From contig NZ_CP062006.1 in NCBI RefSeq assembly GCF_017487345.1, positions 1,680,001 to 1,744,000 on the forward strand: 64,000 nt of DNA. The letters are read 5' to 3'. The stretch's first letter is position 1. Each line of letters starts with the position of its first letter. Below are positions 8,650 through 16,604 of this stretch, piece by piece. The DNA is from Brevundimonas pondensis (lineage in GTDB: Bacteria; Pseudomonadota; Alphaproteobacteria; Caulobacterales; Caulobacteraceae). Both the position numbers and the translations under genes were made by a program. The notes under the pieces were generated by a model, which searched no databases, was not told where the DNA came from, and saw only the letters and a program-made list of their open reading frames with translations.

Positions 8650-9675
8650 ATGTCCATAAAATCCACGACACCGGATCGCTGCCGGCTTCCCTCGGCCCTG
8701 TGGAAGGCGTTGGATCGCGAGGGCCTGTCCGTGACGGAAGCGCTGCGCCGCGCCCGCCTGCCCGCCATGCTGCGCCTGCAATCCGCCGCCACAGTCACGA
8801 CGGCCCAGTATTTCGCCCTGTGGCGCGCCGTCGAGGATTTGTCTGACGATCCGGGCCTGGGACTGCGCATGGCCTCCAGCGCCGAGACGAGCGCGCACCC
8901 GCCCTCCAGTCTTGCGGCCTTTCATGCCCGCGACTATCGCGACGGCCTGCTGCGGCTGGCGCGGTTCAAACGCCTTTGCACGCCGGAGACCCTTCAGATC
9001 GAGGAGAACCAGACGACGGCGACCGTCAGCCACGTCTGGCCGAACGCTGTGGAAGCCGAACCCCACATCGCCACGGACATCACCTTCGCCACCGTGATGG
9101 AGTTGGGGCGACGCGGCGCCGGCCAGACGATCATCCCCCTGCGGGTAGAACTGCGTCGCCGCCGACCGACGCCGGACGTCCACGCGGCCTATTTTGAATG
9201 CCCCGTCCGCTATGGCGCGGAACGCGACTGCCTGGTGCTGCGCCGCACCGACCTCGACCTACCTTTCGCGGGCTACAATCCGGAGTTGCTGGAAATGTTG
9301 ACGCCCGCCCTGGCCGGAGCGCTGCGTGATCTTCAGGCCCAGACATCCCTTAGCGATCAGGTGAAGGCCGTCCTGCTGCAGGCCCTGCCGAGCGGCAGAC
9401 CCGACATCGCCGAAGTGGCCCGCGAAATGGGCATGAGCGAGCGGACCCTGCAACGCCGGATCACGGACGAGGGAACCGCTTTCCGGGACCTGGTCAACGC
9501 GGCGCGGCATACGCTCAGCCATCGTCTTTTGTCCGATCAAACGAACGACATGGCCGAGGTCGCCTATATGCTCGGCTATCAAGACACGCGATCTTTCTAT
9601 CGCGCCTTCAGAATCTGGGAAGGGACCACGCCCAAGGCCTGGCGGAGTGCGGCCCGTTCAGCGTCTCTGCAATAA
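8650..9675 (+). CDS. AraC-family transcriptional regulator (OruR/ArgR-like)
   Basis: A 341-residue regulator with the AraC N-terminal ligand-binding-like domain (about residues 20-210) and a C-terminal AraC helix-turn-helix pair: IAEVAREMGMSERTLQRRI followed by MAEVAYMLGYQDTRSFYRAF. This two-domain layout and length match the OruR/ArgR-type group. The ATG at 8650 is preceded by GAGGGAGGCC. The gene follows the SDR gene closely and is likely co-transcribed or auto-regulated. The effector is unknown. Confidence 0.85.
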   Translation: MSIKSTTPDRCRLPSALWKALDREGLSVTEALRRARLPAMLRLQSAATVTTAQYFALWRAVEDLSDDPGLGLRMASSAETSAHPPSSLAAFHARDYRDGLLRLARFKRLCTPETLQIEENQTTATVSHVWPNAVEAEPHIATDITFATVMELGRRGAGQTIIPLRVELRRRRPTPDVHAAYFECPVRYGAERDCLVLRRTDLDLPFAGYNPELLEMLTPALAGALRDLQAQTSLSDQVKAVLLQALPSGRPDIAEVAREMGMSERTLQRRITDEGTAFRDLVNAARHTLSHRLLSDQTNDMAEVAYMLGYQDTRSFYRAFRIWEGTTPKAWRSAARSASLQ

Positions 9676-9755
9676 GACTGAGGATGCCAACAGCAAAGAT
9701 CCGGCCTCACGTAGGCCGCTCCGTATCCCCAGCGGACAAGGGCCTCCGCGCCTGG

Positions 9756-10157
9756 CTAGGCCTTTGTCGGCGCCAAGGCCTCGATGATCAGACAGGTTGA
9801 AATCGTGCCCTGACGGCACTGGGACAGGAGAGCCGACAGTTCGCGACGCAGGGCCTCCAGGTCGGCGATCTTGCGTTCGACCTCGGCCAAGTGCGCGCGC
9901 GTCAGTTCGTCGACCGTGGCGCAGGACTGATCGCGCCGGTCCGACAGGGCCAGAAGGTCGCGCACCTGCTCGATGGAGAAGCCCAGATCGCGGGCGCGGC
10001 GGATGAAGGACATGCGGTTCAGCGCCGCCTCGCCATAGGCGCGGTAATTGCCCTCAGTGCGGGCGGGTGCGGGGAGAAGGCCGATGCGCTCGTAGTAGCG
10101 GATGGTCTCAACCTTGGCGCCAGCCCGCCGCCCCAGTTCGCCTATGCTCAGCGTCAC
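9756..10157 (-). CDS. MerR-family metal-responsive regulator
   Basis: A 133-residue MerR protein with an N-terminal winged helix (IGELGRRAGAKVETIRYYERIGLL), a long dimerisation helix and three cysteines at C79, C114 and C122. The C79 and C114 spacing (35 residues) is that of ZntR/CadR/PbrR/MerR sensors, and the C-terminal CRQGTISTC loop is the usual metal-binding loop. It should therefore sense a soft or divalent metal such as Zn, Cd, Pb or Hg; which one cannot be told. It lies 13 bases after the TBDT on the same strand, and the TBDT promoter carries a matching MerR operator (12262-12282), so the two probably form an autoregulated operon. Confidence 0.87.
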   Translation of the reverse strand: MTLSIGELGRRAGAKVETIRYYERIGLLPAPARTEGNYRAYGEAALNRMSFIRRARDLGFSIEQVRDLLALSDRRDQSCATVDELTRAHLAEVERKIADLEALRRELSALLSQCRQGTISTCLIIEALAPTKA

Positions 10158-10170
10158 GCCCGCCTCCGGT

Positions 10171-12165
10171 TTAATGTCCGCCGCCGAAGCGGATGCGCAC
10201 GCCGCCGTTGACGGTGAAGCCGTCGGTCGGACCCCAGGCCTCGGTCGTCCATCGGCCGTCGTTGGCGCGCTGGGGCAGCAGCAGGGGGTGATGCTTGGTC
10301 ACCCGCTCGTTCAACAGGTTCTCGGCGTTCACGAACAGGCTGTAGCGGCCTAGGATGATCTCCCCCAGCAAGCCGACCTCCAGATAGGAGGGGCTTTCAC
10401 TGCGCCAGGGGTTGTCCTCCAGCGCCTGCTTGCCGGTGTAATAGACCTCCAGCCCCAGGCGGCCCCGGTCGTGTTCCTCCCACATGGCGACGAAACCGGC
10501 CGTGTGGCGCGGGGTGACGGGCGTGTCCCTGCGTGACAGGCCGTCATCCTGCGGCTCCGTCGCATCAACGAAGACATAGCTGCCGGTCAGGGTGAAGGGC
10601 GCGCGGCGATAGCGCAGCATCGCCTCCGCTCCACGCGTGCGGGTCACGCCGTCCACATTGACCAGGCGGATGCGCTCCGGTCCGTCGTCCACCGCGCGCA
10701 CGGCGTCGTCCAGGTCGGAGCCGAACAGGGTCAGGTTGGCCTCGATCGGCCCCTGGCGATAGCCGACGTCCAGCGAGGCGGTGCGGGCGACTTCCTCCTT
10801 CAGGCCGTCCAACGGGCGCAGGCGCGACAGGCCGGTCGCCTCGGTCACATCGACGAAGGGCGTGGGAGCGAAGAAGCCCTGCCCCGCCGAGGCGCGCACG
10901 GTCCAGCGGCCGGGGCGATAGAGGACGGACAGGCGCGGGCTGAACTGGCCGCCGTACTCGCTGTGCTGGTCGAAGCGGGCGCTACCCGCCAGGGTCAGGT
11001 CCGGGCTGAACTCATGCTCGACCTGAGCAAAGACGCCGGGCGCCGTGTAGGTGTAGTCGAAGCCGGAGAAGGTCCGGCTGTCATAGCTGTCGACCTGAAC
11101 CGCCGCACCGGCCAGCCAGGTGGTCGCGCCGATTTCCGCCCCATAGGCGGCTTCGAGGAATCCGGTGTCGTGGCGGTCCTCCTCGAAGACCTCGCCGAAC
11201 TGATGATCATGGGCCTGGGTCATGGCCGAGGCGCGCAGGTGAAGCTTGCCCGAACCAACCGGCAGGCTGGCGACCAAACCGGCGTCGAAACGGTCGGTGT
11301 CCTGGGCCTGAACGAAGGGGCGGCCGTCGTGCGCCGTGCGGTGCGGCCCTGTCCCGCCGCTGCGGGTCTCGGTCATGGCGCCCAGGGTCACGAAGGCCTC
11401 GCCGCCGTTCTCGCCCTGCCAGAACAGGCGGGGCCGCAGCGACCAGCGCTCATAGGCGGCGATGTCGTTCCAGCCGTCGCCGTCCAGATCCTGACGGCTC
11501 TGACGGTGATAGCCGCCGACCAGCGACTGGCCCCAGGCACCCCGGAAAGGCGCCGAGGCGTAGGCGGTCAGGTCCTGCCCGTCGCGGCTGGTGATATTGG
11601 CGAGGATTTCCGTCTCGGTCTCGTCACCCGGACGGCGCGACACCAGGTTGATGACCCCGCCCAGGGCTGAAGGGCCATAGAGCGCCGAAGCTGCGCCCTT
11701 GATGACCTCGACCTGATCCAGGTCGGTCGGCGGAATCTGCAGCACGCCCAGCGAGGACGCCTGACCCCCGTACAGGGGCAGACCATCGGCCAGAAGCTGG
11801 GTGTAGCGCCCGCTCATCCCCTGCATGCGGATGTTGGCGGCGCCCAGGGCCGGCGAGGTCGTCTGCACCCGCACGCCGCCGGTCTCATTGACCAGCATGG
11901 CGATGTTGCCGGGCGTCATCAGCAGCTTTTCCTCAATCTCTTCCCGACCGATGACCTCGACGCGGATCGGCTCATCCTGAATGCGGCGACCCGAACGCGT
12001 GGCCTGGACGATGACGTCATCGACCTCGGTCGCCTCGTCCTGATGCCTGTCCTCGTGGGCCTCTACGTCCTGGGCCAGGACCGGAGAAGCGGCGACCGCA
12101 AGCAGGGCGGCGATCATCGGCGGCAGAACCTGTCGACCACGAAGCGAAGTGAAGGGTGAGGACAC
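10171..12165 (-). CDS. TonB-dependent receptor, probably metal-linked
   Basis: A TonB-dependent outer-membrane receptor of about 664 residues. The signal peptide (LPPMIAALLAVAASPVLAQ) is followed by a His/acidic stretch (AHEDRHQDEATEVDD), then a plug domain (VEVIKGAASALYGPSALGGVIN) and a beta barrel. I chose the GTG at 12165, which has GGAGG eight bases upstream, over the TTG-like longer frame to 12240, since the added residues do not look like a leader. Operon context with a metal-type MerR regulator and a MerR operator in its promoter suggests transport of a metal or metal complex; this is inference from neighbours. Confidence 0.85.
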   Translation of the reverse strand: MSSPFTSLRGRQVLPPMIAALLAVAASPVLAQDVEAHEDRHQDEATEVDDVIVQATRSGRRIQDEPIRVEVIGREEIEEKLLMTPGNIAMLVNETGGVRVQTTSPALGAANIRMQGMSGRYTQLLADGLPLYGGQASSLGVLQIPPTDLDQVEVIKGAASALYGPSALGGVINLVSRRPGDETETEILANITSRDGQDLTAYASAPFRGAWGQSLVGGYHRQSRQDLDGDGWNDIAAYERWSLRPRLFWQGENGGEAFVTLGAMTETRSGGTGPHRTAHDGRPFVQAQDTDRFDAGLVASLPVGSGKLHLRASAMTQAHDHQFGEVFEEDRHDTGFLEAAYGAEIGATTWLAGAAVQVDSYDSRTFSGFDYTYTAPGVFAQVEHEFSPDLTLAGSARFDQHSEYGGQFSPRLSVLYRPGRWTVRASAGQGFFAPTPFVDVTEATGLSRLRPLDGLKEEVARTASLDVGYRQGPIEANLTLFGSDLDDAVRAVDDGPERIRLVNVDGVTRTRGAEAMLRYRRAPFTLTGSYVFVDATEPQDDGLSRRDTPVTPRHTAGFVAMWEEHDRGRLGLEVYYTGKQALEDNPWRSESPSYLEVGLLGEIILGRYSLFVNAENLLNERVTKHHPLLLPQRANDGRWTTEAWGPTDGFTVNGGVRIRFGGGH

Positions 12166-12261
12166 GCGGCCTCCGAAACGGACGGAAAGCGAATAACCGA
12201 CAGGCTTGTGATGGGATTCGACGTTGAACCGCCGCAGCAATTCGCCATGACCACTTCATGC

Positions 12262-12282
12262 ACCCTGTAGCCGCTACAGGGT
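12262..12282 (-). promoter_or_regulatory. MerR-type operator in the TBDT-merR promoter
   Basis: A 21-base palindrome: arm ACCCTGTAGC (12262-12271), one central C, and arm GCTACAGGGT (12273-12282), with perfect symmetry. Read on the minus strand it begins within a TTGACC -35 element (12285-12280) and would fill the long 18-20-base spacer before a weak -10, the signature geometry of MerR-activated promoters. The arms resemble those of CadR/PbrR/ZntR operators. It points toward the TBDT-merR operon. Confidence 0.78.
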
Positions 12283-12362
12283 CAAGCGAAAGGTTCAGCG
12301 CATCAAGGCATATGAGCGCCTGGGCCCTTGCCAGGACTGGAAACGCAGCACGCCGACGCGGA

Positions 12363-12378
12363 CGCCCGCTACCGGGCG
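12363..12378 (-). terminator. Hairpin after nagE (weak terminator candidate)
   Basis: CGCCCG (12363-12368) and CGGGCG (12373-12378) form a 6-bp GC stem with a 4-base loop, 15 bases beyond the nagE stop on the minus strand. No T run follows in that direction, so intrinsic termination is uncertain. Confidence 0.3.
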
Positions 12379-12393
12379 AAAATGAGCGCCTGT

Positions 12394-14067
12394 TTAGAGA
12401 ATCTGCAGCCTTCCGCTGCCCGTGCGAACAAACCCCCGCGGCAAAAGAACAGAAAGGCGCGCCTGATCTATTAAATCACTCTTTATATGAATACAGAACC
12501 GACCAGCCATATGACGAACACTCACTATATTCGCCGCGCCTCCAAGGGCTGCGACAATATCAGAAGAAATTTCCTCTACCGCTTCGCTTCCAATGGCTTC
12601 CGGGCCCAGAACGGGGGGATTGGCGCTTGCGCTCAAAGCAATCCGTATTTCATCCGCCACGGCGTCCGCAATCGGACCAAGCACCACCTGCAGCTGGTTG
12701 GGTCCCGGGGCAATGACGCCACGGGCGCCCAGGCGTTTCAGACCGGCCTCATCGATAGCCTCGCGCGAACGGATTCCGAGCCGAAGGCGTGTCGTGCAGG
12801 CGGCGACAGCAGTCAGATTGCCCGCCCCGCCGAGGGCCGCGACAAAGGCCCCTGCCCGACTGCCCGCATCTTTGGGAGCGGGCCCAGATTCAAGCGGCTC
12901 ATCCTCCCGTCCTGGCGTCTTGAGATTGAAGACCGTGATGGCGACGCGGAACAGGGCGTAATAGAGACCGCCATAGATCAACCCGACCGGCAGCAGCAGC
13001 CAGGGTCGCGTGGCGCGGCCGAAGTTCAGCACATAGTCGAACAGGCCAGCCGAAAAGGTGAACCCCAGCCGCGCGCCCAGCAGATCCATCACCACCATCG
13101 ACACGCCGGTCAGCACCGCATGGATGGCGTAGAGGATCGGCGCCAAAAACATGAAGGTGAACTCGATCGGCTCGGTCACCCCGGTCAGGAAGGCGGTCAG
13201 GGCCAAAGAGAACAGCATCCCCCCGACCTCCTTGCGGCGATCCGGTCGGGCGGCGTGATACATGGCCAGGCAGGCGGCTGGCAGGCCGAACATCATGACG
13301 GGGAAGAAGCCGCTCATGAAGACGCCGGCGCTGGGATCGCCCGCGAAGAAGCGGTTCAGGTCACCCGTCGCGCCGCCGTAGTCCCCGACGATAAACCAGG
13401 CGACGTTGTTCAGGATGTGGTGCAGGCCCGTCACGATCAGCAACCGGTTAAGCAGGCCATAGACGAACAGACCGAATTCACCCGAACCGACAACGGCGCG
13501 GCTGAAGACGTCGATGGCGTGATCGATTCCGGCGAAGGTCAAACCCACGGCGGCGGCCACCACCAGACCCGCCACCCCCGCCACGATCGGCACGAAGCGG
13601 CGCCCCGCGAAGAAAGCCAGATAGTCCGGCAGCTTGAAGGTCGAGAAGCGGTTGTAGCAGGCCCCGGCGATCAGGCCGGCGACGATGCCGATGGGCACCC
13701 CCAGTCGCGACAGGGCCTGATCCTTGAAGGCCTTGGACGCGGCGTCGGCCGCCTCGCCGGTCAACCCGGCGACGACCTGGGGCGGGACCGCCAGCAGAAC
13801 CTTGGACGCCTCGACTGAGATCAGGAAACAGACCACGCCCGCCAAACCAGCCGCGCCATTGTTGTCCCTGGCCAGGCCCACGGCCACGCCGACGGCGAAC
13901 AGCAGACCCAGGTTGGCGAAGATCGCCTGCCCCGCCGCCGAGATGAAGGCGATGTCGAGCAGGTCCGGCTGGCCCAGCCGCAACAGCAGGCCTGCCACCG
14001 GCAGGACGGCGATGGGCAGCATCAGGGCCCGGCCGAGGGGCTGCAAGCTGGACATTCCGATCTTCAT
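12394..14067 (-). CDS. nagE: PTS EIICB transporter for N-acetylglucosamine
   Basis: A 557-residue inner-membrane PTS permease. The N-terminal two thirds form the EIIC channel (LQPLGRALMLPIAVLPVAG, GVTEPIEFTFMFLAP), followed by an EIIB domain with its phosphorylated cysteine C424 in VAACTTRLRL. It imports and phosphorylates GlcNAc, receiving phosphate from the fused EIIA-HPr-EI encoded upstream, whose stop it overlaps by four bases. Oddly, residues about 503-557 form a second EIIB-like segment in which the cysteine position is methionine (M520 in GGAANIVSVRHMAGRF). That segment is encoded by noticeably more AT-rich DNA (about 12460-12540). The start at 14067 follows from the ATGA overlap. Confidence 0.92.
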   Translation of the reverse strand: MKIGMSSLQPLGRALMLPIAVLPVAGLLLRLGQPDLLDIAFISAAGQAIFANLGLLFAVGVAVGLARDNNGAAGLAGVVCFLISVEASKVLLAVPPQVVAGLTGEAADAASKAFKDQALSRLGVPIGIVAGLIAGACYNRFSTFKLPDYLAFFAGRRFVPIVAGVAGLVVAAAVGLTFAGIDHAIDVFSRAVVGSGEFGLFVYGLLNRLLIVTGLHHILNNVAWFIVGDYGGATGDLNRFFAGDPSAGVFMSGFFPVMMFGLPAACLAMYHAARPDRRKEVGGMLFSLALTAFLTGVTEPIEFTFMFLAPILYAIHAVLTGVSMVVMDLLGARLGFTFSAGLFDYVLNFGRATRPWLLLPVGLIYGGLYYALFRVAITVFNLKTPGREDEPLESGPAPKDAGSRAGAFVAALGGAGNLTAVAACTTRLRLGIRSREAIDEAGLKRLGARGVIAPGPNQLQVVLGPIADAVADEIRIALSASANPPVLGPEAIGSEAVEEISSDIVAALGGAANIVSVRHMAGRFCIHIKSDLIDQARLSVLLPRGFVRTGSGRLQIL

Positions 14068-16604
14068 GCGACCGCTCCGACGACACGGGATTTCATGAGT
14101 GCGGCCAGACGTTCGTCGGCCAGGGCGCGCTCGGCCTCGGCGCTGTCCAGCCTCAGGGCCTGGGTCGCCAGTTCGCGGCAGTCGGCCAGGGTCAAGCCCC
14201 GCAGCAAGGCCTTGATCTCGGCTGTCATCGACGGCGTGGCCGACAGCTCGGTGACGCCGAGACCGATCAGGATGGGCGCAGCCAGCAGATCCGATGCCAG
14301 TCCGCCGCAAACACCGATCCAACGCGTATCCGCCGCCCCCGCCGCCGTCTGGGCGATCAGGCGCAGCACCGCCGGGTGCAGACTGTCCAGCTGCGCCGCC
14401 AGATGGGCGTTCTGGCGATCCATGGCCAGGGCATACTGGGTCAGGTCATTGGTGCCGACCGAAACAAAGTCGATATGAGGCGCCAGCAGATCTGCGGTCA
14501 TGGCCGCCGCAGGGGTCTCGATCATCACTCCCAGCAAGGGTGACGCTCCGCCCGTTTCCCCGACCGCGACATCCAACATGGCCCGGACCTGACAGACCTC
14601 GGCGGCCGAGGTGATCATGGGCAGCATGACGGCGACAGTTCCGCTGGAACGCACGCGACAGACCGCCCGCAGCTGGGTCAGCAGCAGATCGGGGCGGTGC
14701 AGGCCTGTGCGCACCCCGCGTAGACCCAGGGCCGGATTTTCCTCATGCGGCATGGGCAAATAAGACAAGGGCTTGTCGCCCCCTGCATCCAGGGTGCGGA
14801 TGACCAGAGGCCGCCCGTTCAGGGCGTCGGCAATGGCCTGGTACTGGGCCAGCTGCTCATCTTCGGTCGGGGCGTTCTGGCGTTCCAGGAACAGGAATTC
14901 AGTGCGCAGCAGGCCGCAGCCCTCGGCCCCGCCTGCCACGGCGGGCGCGGCTTCGGCCACGTCGCCCAGGTTGGCGAAGACCTCGATGCGGACGCCATCG
15001 GCGGTTCGGCAGTCCTCGGCGGCCAGAGCGCGGGCCTCAAGACGGCGTCGCTGACGCGCGGCGGCGGCGCTCTGGGCGCGGGCCTGCCGGGCGGCGGACG
15101 GGCTGACGATCAGCCGTCGTCCATCGGCGTCCAGCACCACCAGGGCGCCGTCCTCGACCCGCTCCAGTCCTGCGCCAACGGCGACCAGGGCCGGAACGCC
15201 CATGGCGGCGGCCAGGATGGCGACATGTGATGTCGCCCCCCCCCGTGCTGTGCACAGCCCCGCCACCTTTGATGCGTCCAGGGCGATCAACTGCGACGGC
15301 AAAAGGTCGTCGGCCAGGATGATTGCTCCGTCGCCCAGGATCACGGGCGTCGGATCGGCGCCCCCCGAGAGTTCAACCAGAACCTGACGTTCCAGATCCA
15401 TCAGGTCGTCGGCGCGCTCAGCTGTACGGGTGTCGCCCAGCGAGCGGAACAGCGCCATGCCCTCTCGTGTCGCCGTACGCCAGGCGAACCCGGCGCTGCG
15501 GCCCGCCTCAATGGCTTCCTGCGCCGTGGCGAGCAGACCGGGATCGTCGAGAAAAGCCAGGTGGGCGGCCAGAATTGCACGGCGGTGGGCGCCGCCAGAG
15601 GCCACTGCATTCTCAATGCGGTTACGGACGCCCTCCAACGCCCTTTGCAGGTCCGCCCGCTCCAGCGCGATGGTCCGCCCATGCTCGGGCGCCTCGATCT
15701 CGACATGCCGCAGGCGGACCGCGTGACCTATGACCAGCCCCGGCGCCGCCGTGACGCCAGAGAAGATCAACTCGCCGTCCTCGCTTGGGGCGGGACCGAC
15801 GGGAGCCGCCGCGGCTTCAATGGCGGCGGAGGCATGAGGAGCTGGCTCCCCTTCTCCCAGACCAGATTCGATCAAGGCGGTGATCGCGTCCAGCGCCGCC
15901 TCAGCCTGCCGGCCGCTGGCGCTGACGGTGAGTTCGTCGCCGTCCTTGAGCCCGAGAGCCATCATGGCGGTCAGGCTGACGGCGTCGGCTCCACGTTCGC
16001 CCAGCGTCAGGCGGATGCGGGCGTCAAAGCTCTTGGCGACGGCGGCCAGGCGCGAAGCCGGACGGGCATGCAAACCATGCGGAAGGGGTGCACGCACCGT
16101 GCGGGTCAGCCTTGCCTCGCTGTCACTTGGAGTCATTCCGGCGACCGCCGTCTGGCGCACAGCCATGATCGGCTCGCCAGCCTCGACCAACCGGTTCAAC
16201 GGCAGGGGGTGAACCTCGCCGTCACCGACCAGAAGAATGGGCGAGATCAGACTCTTGGCGCCCGACACGATCACCTCGAGATCCAGCGTCAGCAAAAGAT
16301 CCCCTGTCCTGACCCGATCTCCGGCGGCGACATGAGCTGTGAAGCCCGCCCCGTTCAAACTCACCGTTTCCACCCCCAGATGGATCAGGATTTCCGGCCC
16401 CGTGTCAGAACGCACGCTGACGGCGTGGCTGGTGCGAGCCAGACTCGACACCACCCCGTCGAAGGGCGCGCGGACCATCATGCCGGTCGGATCAATGGCC
16501 AGCCCCTCGCCGACCATGCGCCCTGCGAAGGCAGCGTCCGGAACCTCGTCCAGTTCACAGACCCAGCCGTCGATCGGGGCGTGAATAATCAACTCATGCG
16601 TCAT
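14064..16604 (-). CDS. nagF: Fused PTS EIIA-HPr-enzyme I
   Basis: An 846-residue multiphosphoryl transfer protein. EIIA(Glc-type) occupies about residues 1-150, with active-site histidines H60 and H75 (ILIHLGVETV). HPr spans about 165-250, with H179 in HGLHARPA. Enzyme I follows from about 285 onward (GGATSHVAILAAAMGVPA with the active histidine, then the PEP-binding barrel with IVSVGTNDLTQ-like and VMIETPAA motifs). It passes phosphate from PEP to NagE. The ATG at 16604 overlaps the hexosaminidase stop by one base. Having all soluble PTS steps in one chain dedicates phosphorelay to this sugar, as in other GlcNAc loci. Confidence 0.92.
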   Translation of the reverse strand: MTHELIIHAPIDGWVCELDEVPDAAFAGRMVGEGLAIDPTGMMVRAPFDGVVSSLARTSHAVSVRSDTGPEILIHLGVETVSLNGAGFTAHVAAGDRVRTGDLLLTLDLEVIVSGAKSLISPILLVGDGEVHPLPLNRLVEAGEPIMAVRQTAVAGMTPSDSEARLTRTVRAPLPHGLHARPASRLAAVAKSFDARIRLTLGERGADAVSLTAMMALGLKDGDELTVSASGRQAEAALDAITALIESGLGEGEPAPHASAAIEAAAAPVGPAPSEDGELIFSGVTAAPGLVIGHAVRLRHVEIEAPEHGRTIALERADLQRALEGVRNRIENAVASGGAHRRAILAAHLAFLDDPGLLATAQEAIEAGRSAGFAWRTATREGMALFRSLGDTRTAERADDLMDLERQVLVELSGGADPTPVILGDGAIILADDLLPSQLIALDASKVAGLCTARGGATSHVAILAAAMGVPALVAVGAGLERVEDGALVVLDADGRRLIVSPSAARQARAQSAAAARQRRRLEARALAAEDCRTADGVRIEVFANLGDVAEAAPAVAGGAEGCGLLRTEFLFLERQNAPTEDEQLAQYQAIADALNGRPLVIRTLDAGGDKPLSYLPMPHEENPALGLRGVRTGLHRPDLLLTQLRAVCRVRSSGTVAVMLPMITSAAEVCQVRAMLDVAVGETGGASPLLGVMIETPAAAMTADLLAPHIDFVSVGTNDLTQYALAMDRQNAHLAAQLDSLHPAVLRLIAQTAAGAADTRWIGVCGGLASDLLAAPILIGLGVTELSATPSMTAEIKALLRGLTLADCRELATQALRLDSAEAERALADERLAALMKSRVVGAVA

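Noticed and set aside
12312..12392. Direct repeat ATGAGCGCCTG at 12312 and 12382
   Set aside because: Two copies of 11 bases only, with no element between them or recognisable mobile function; probably chance.
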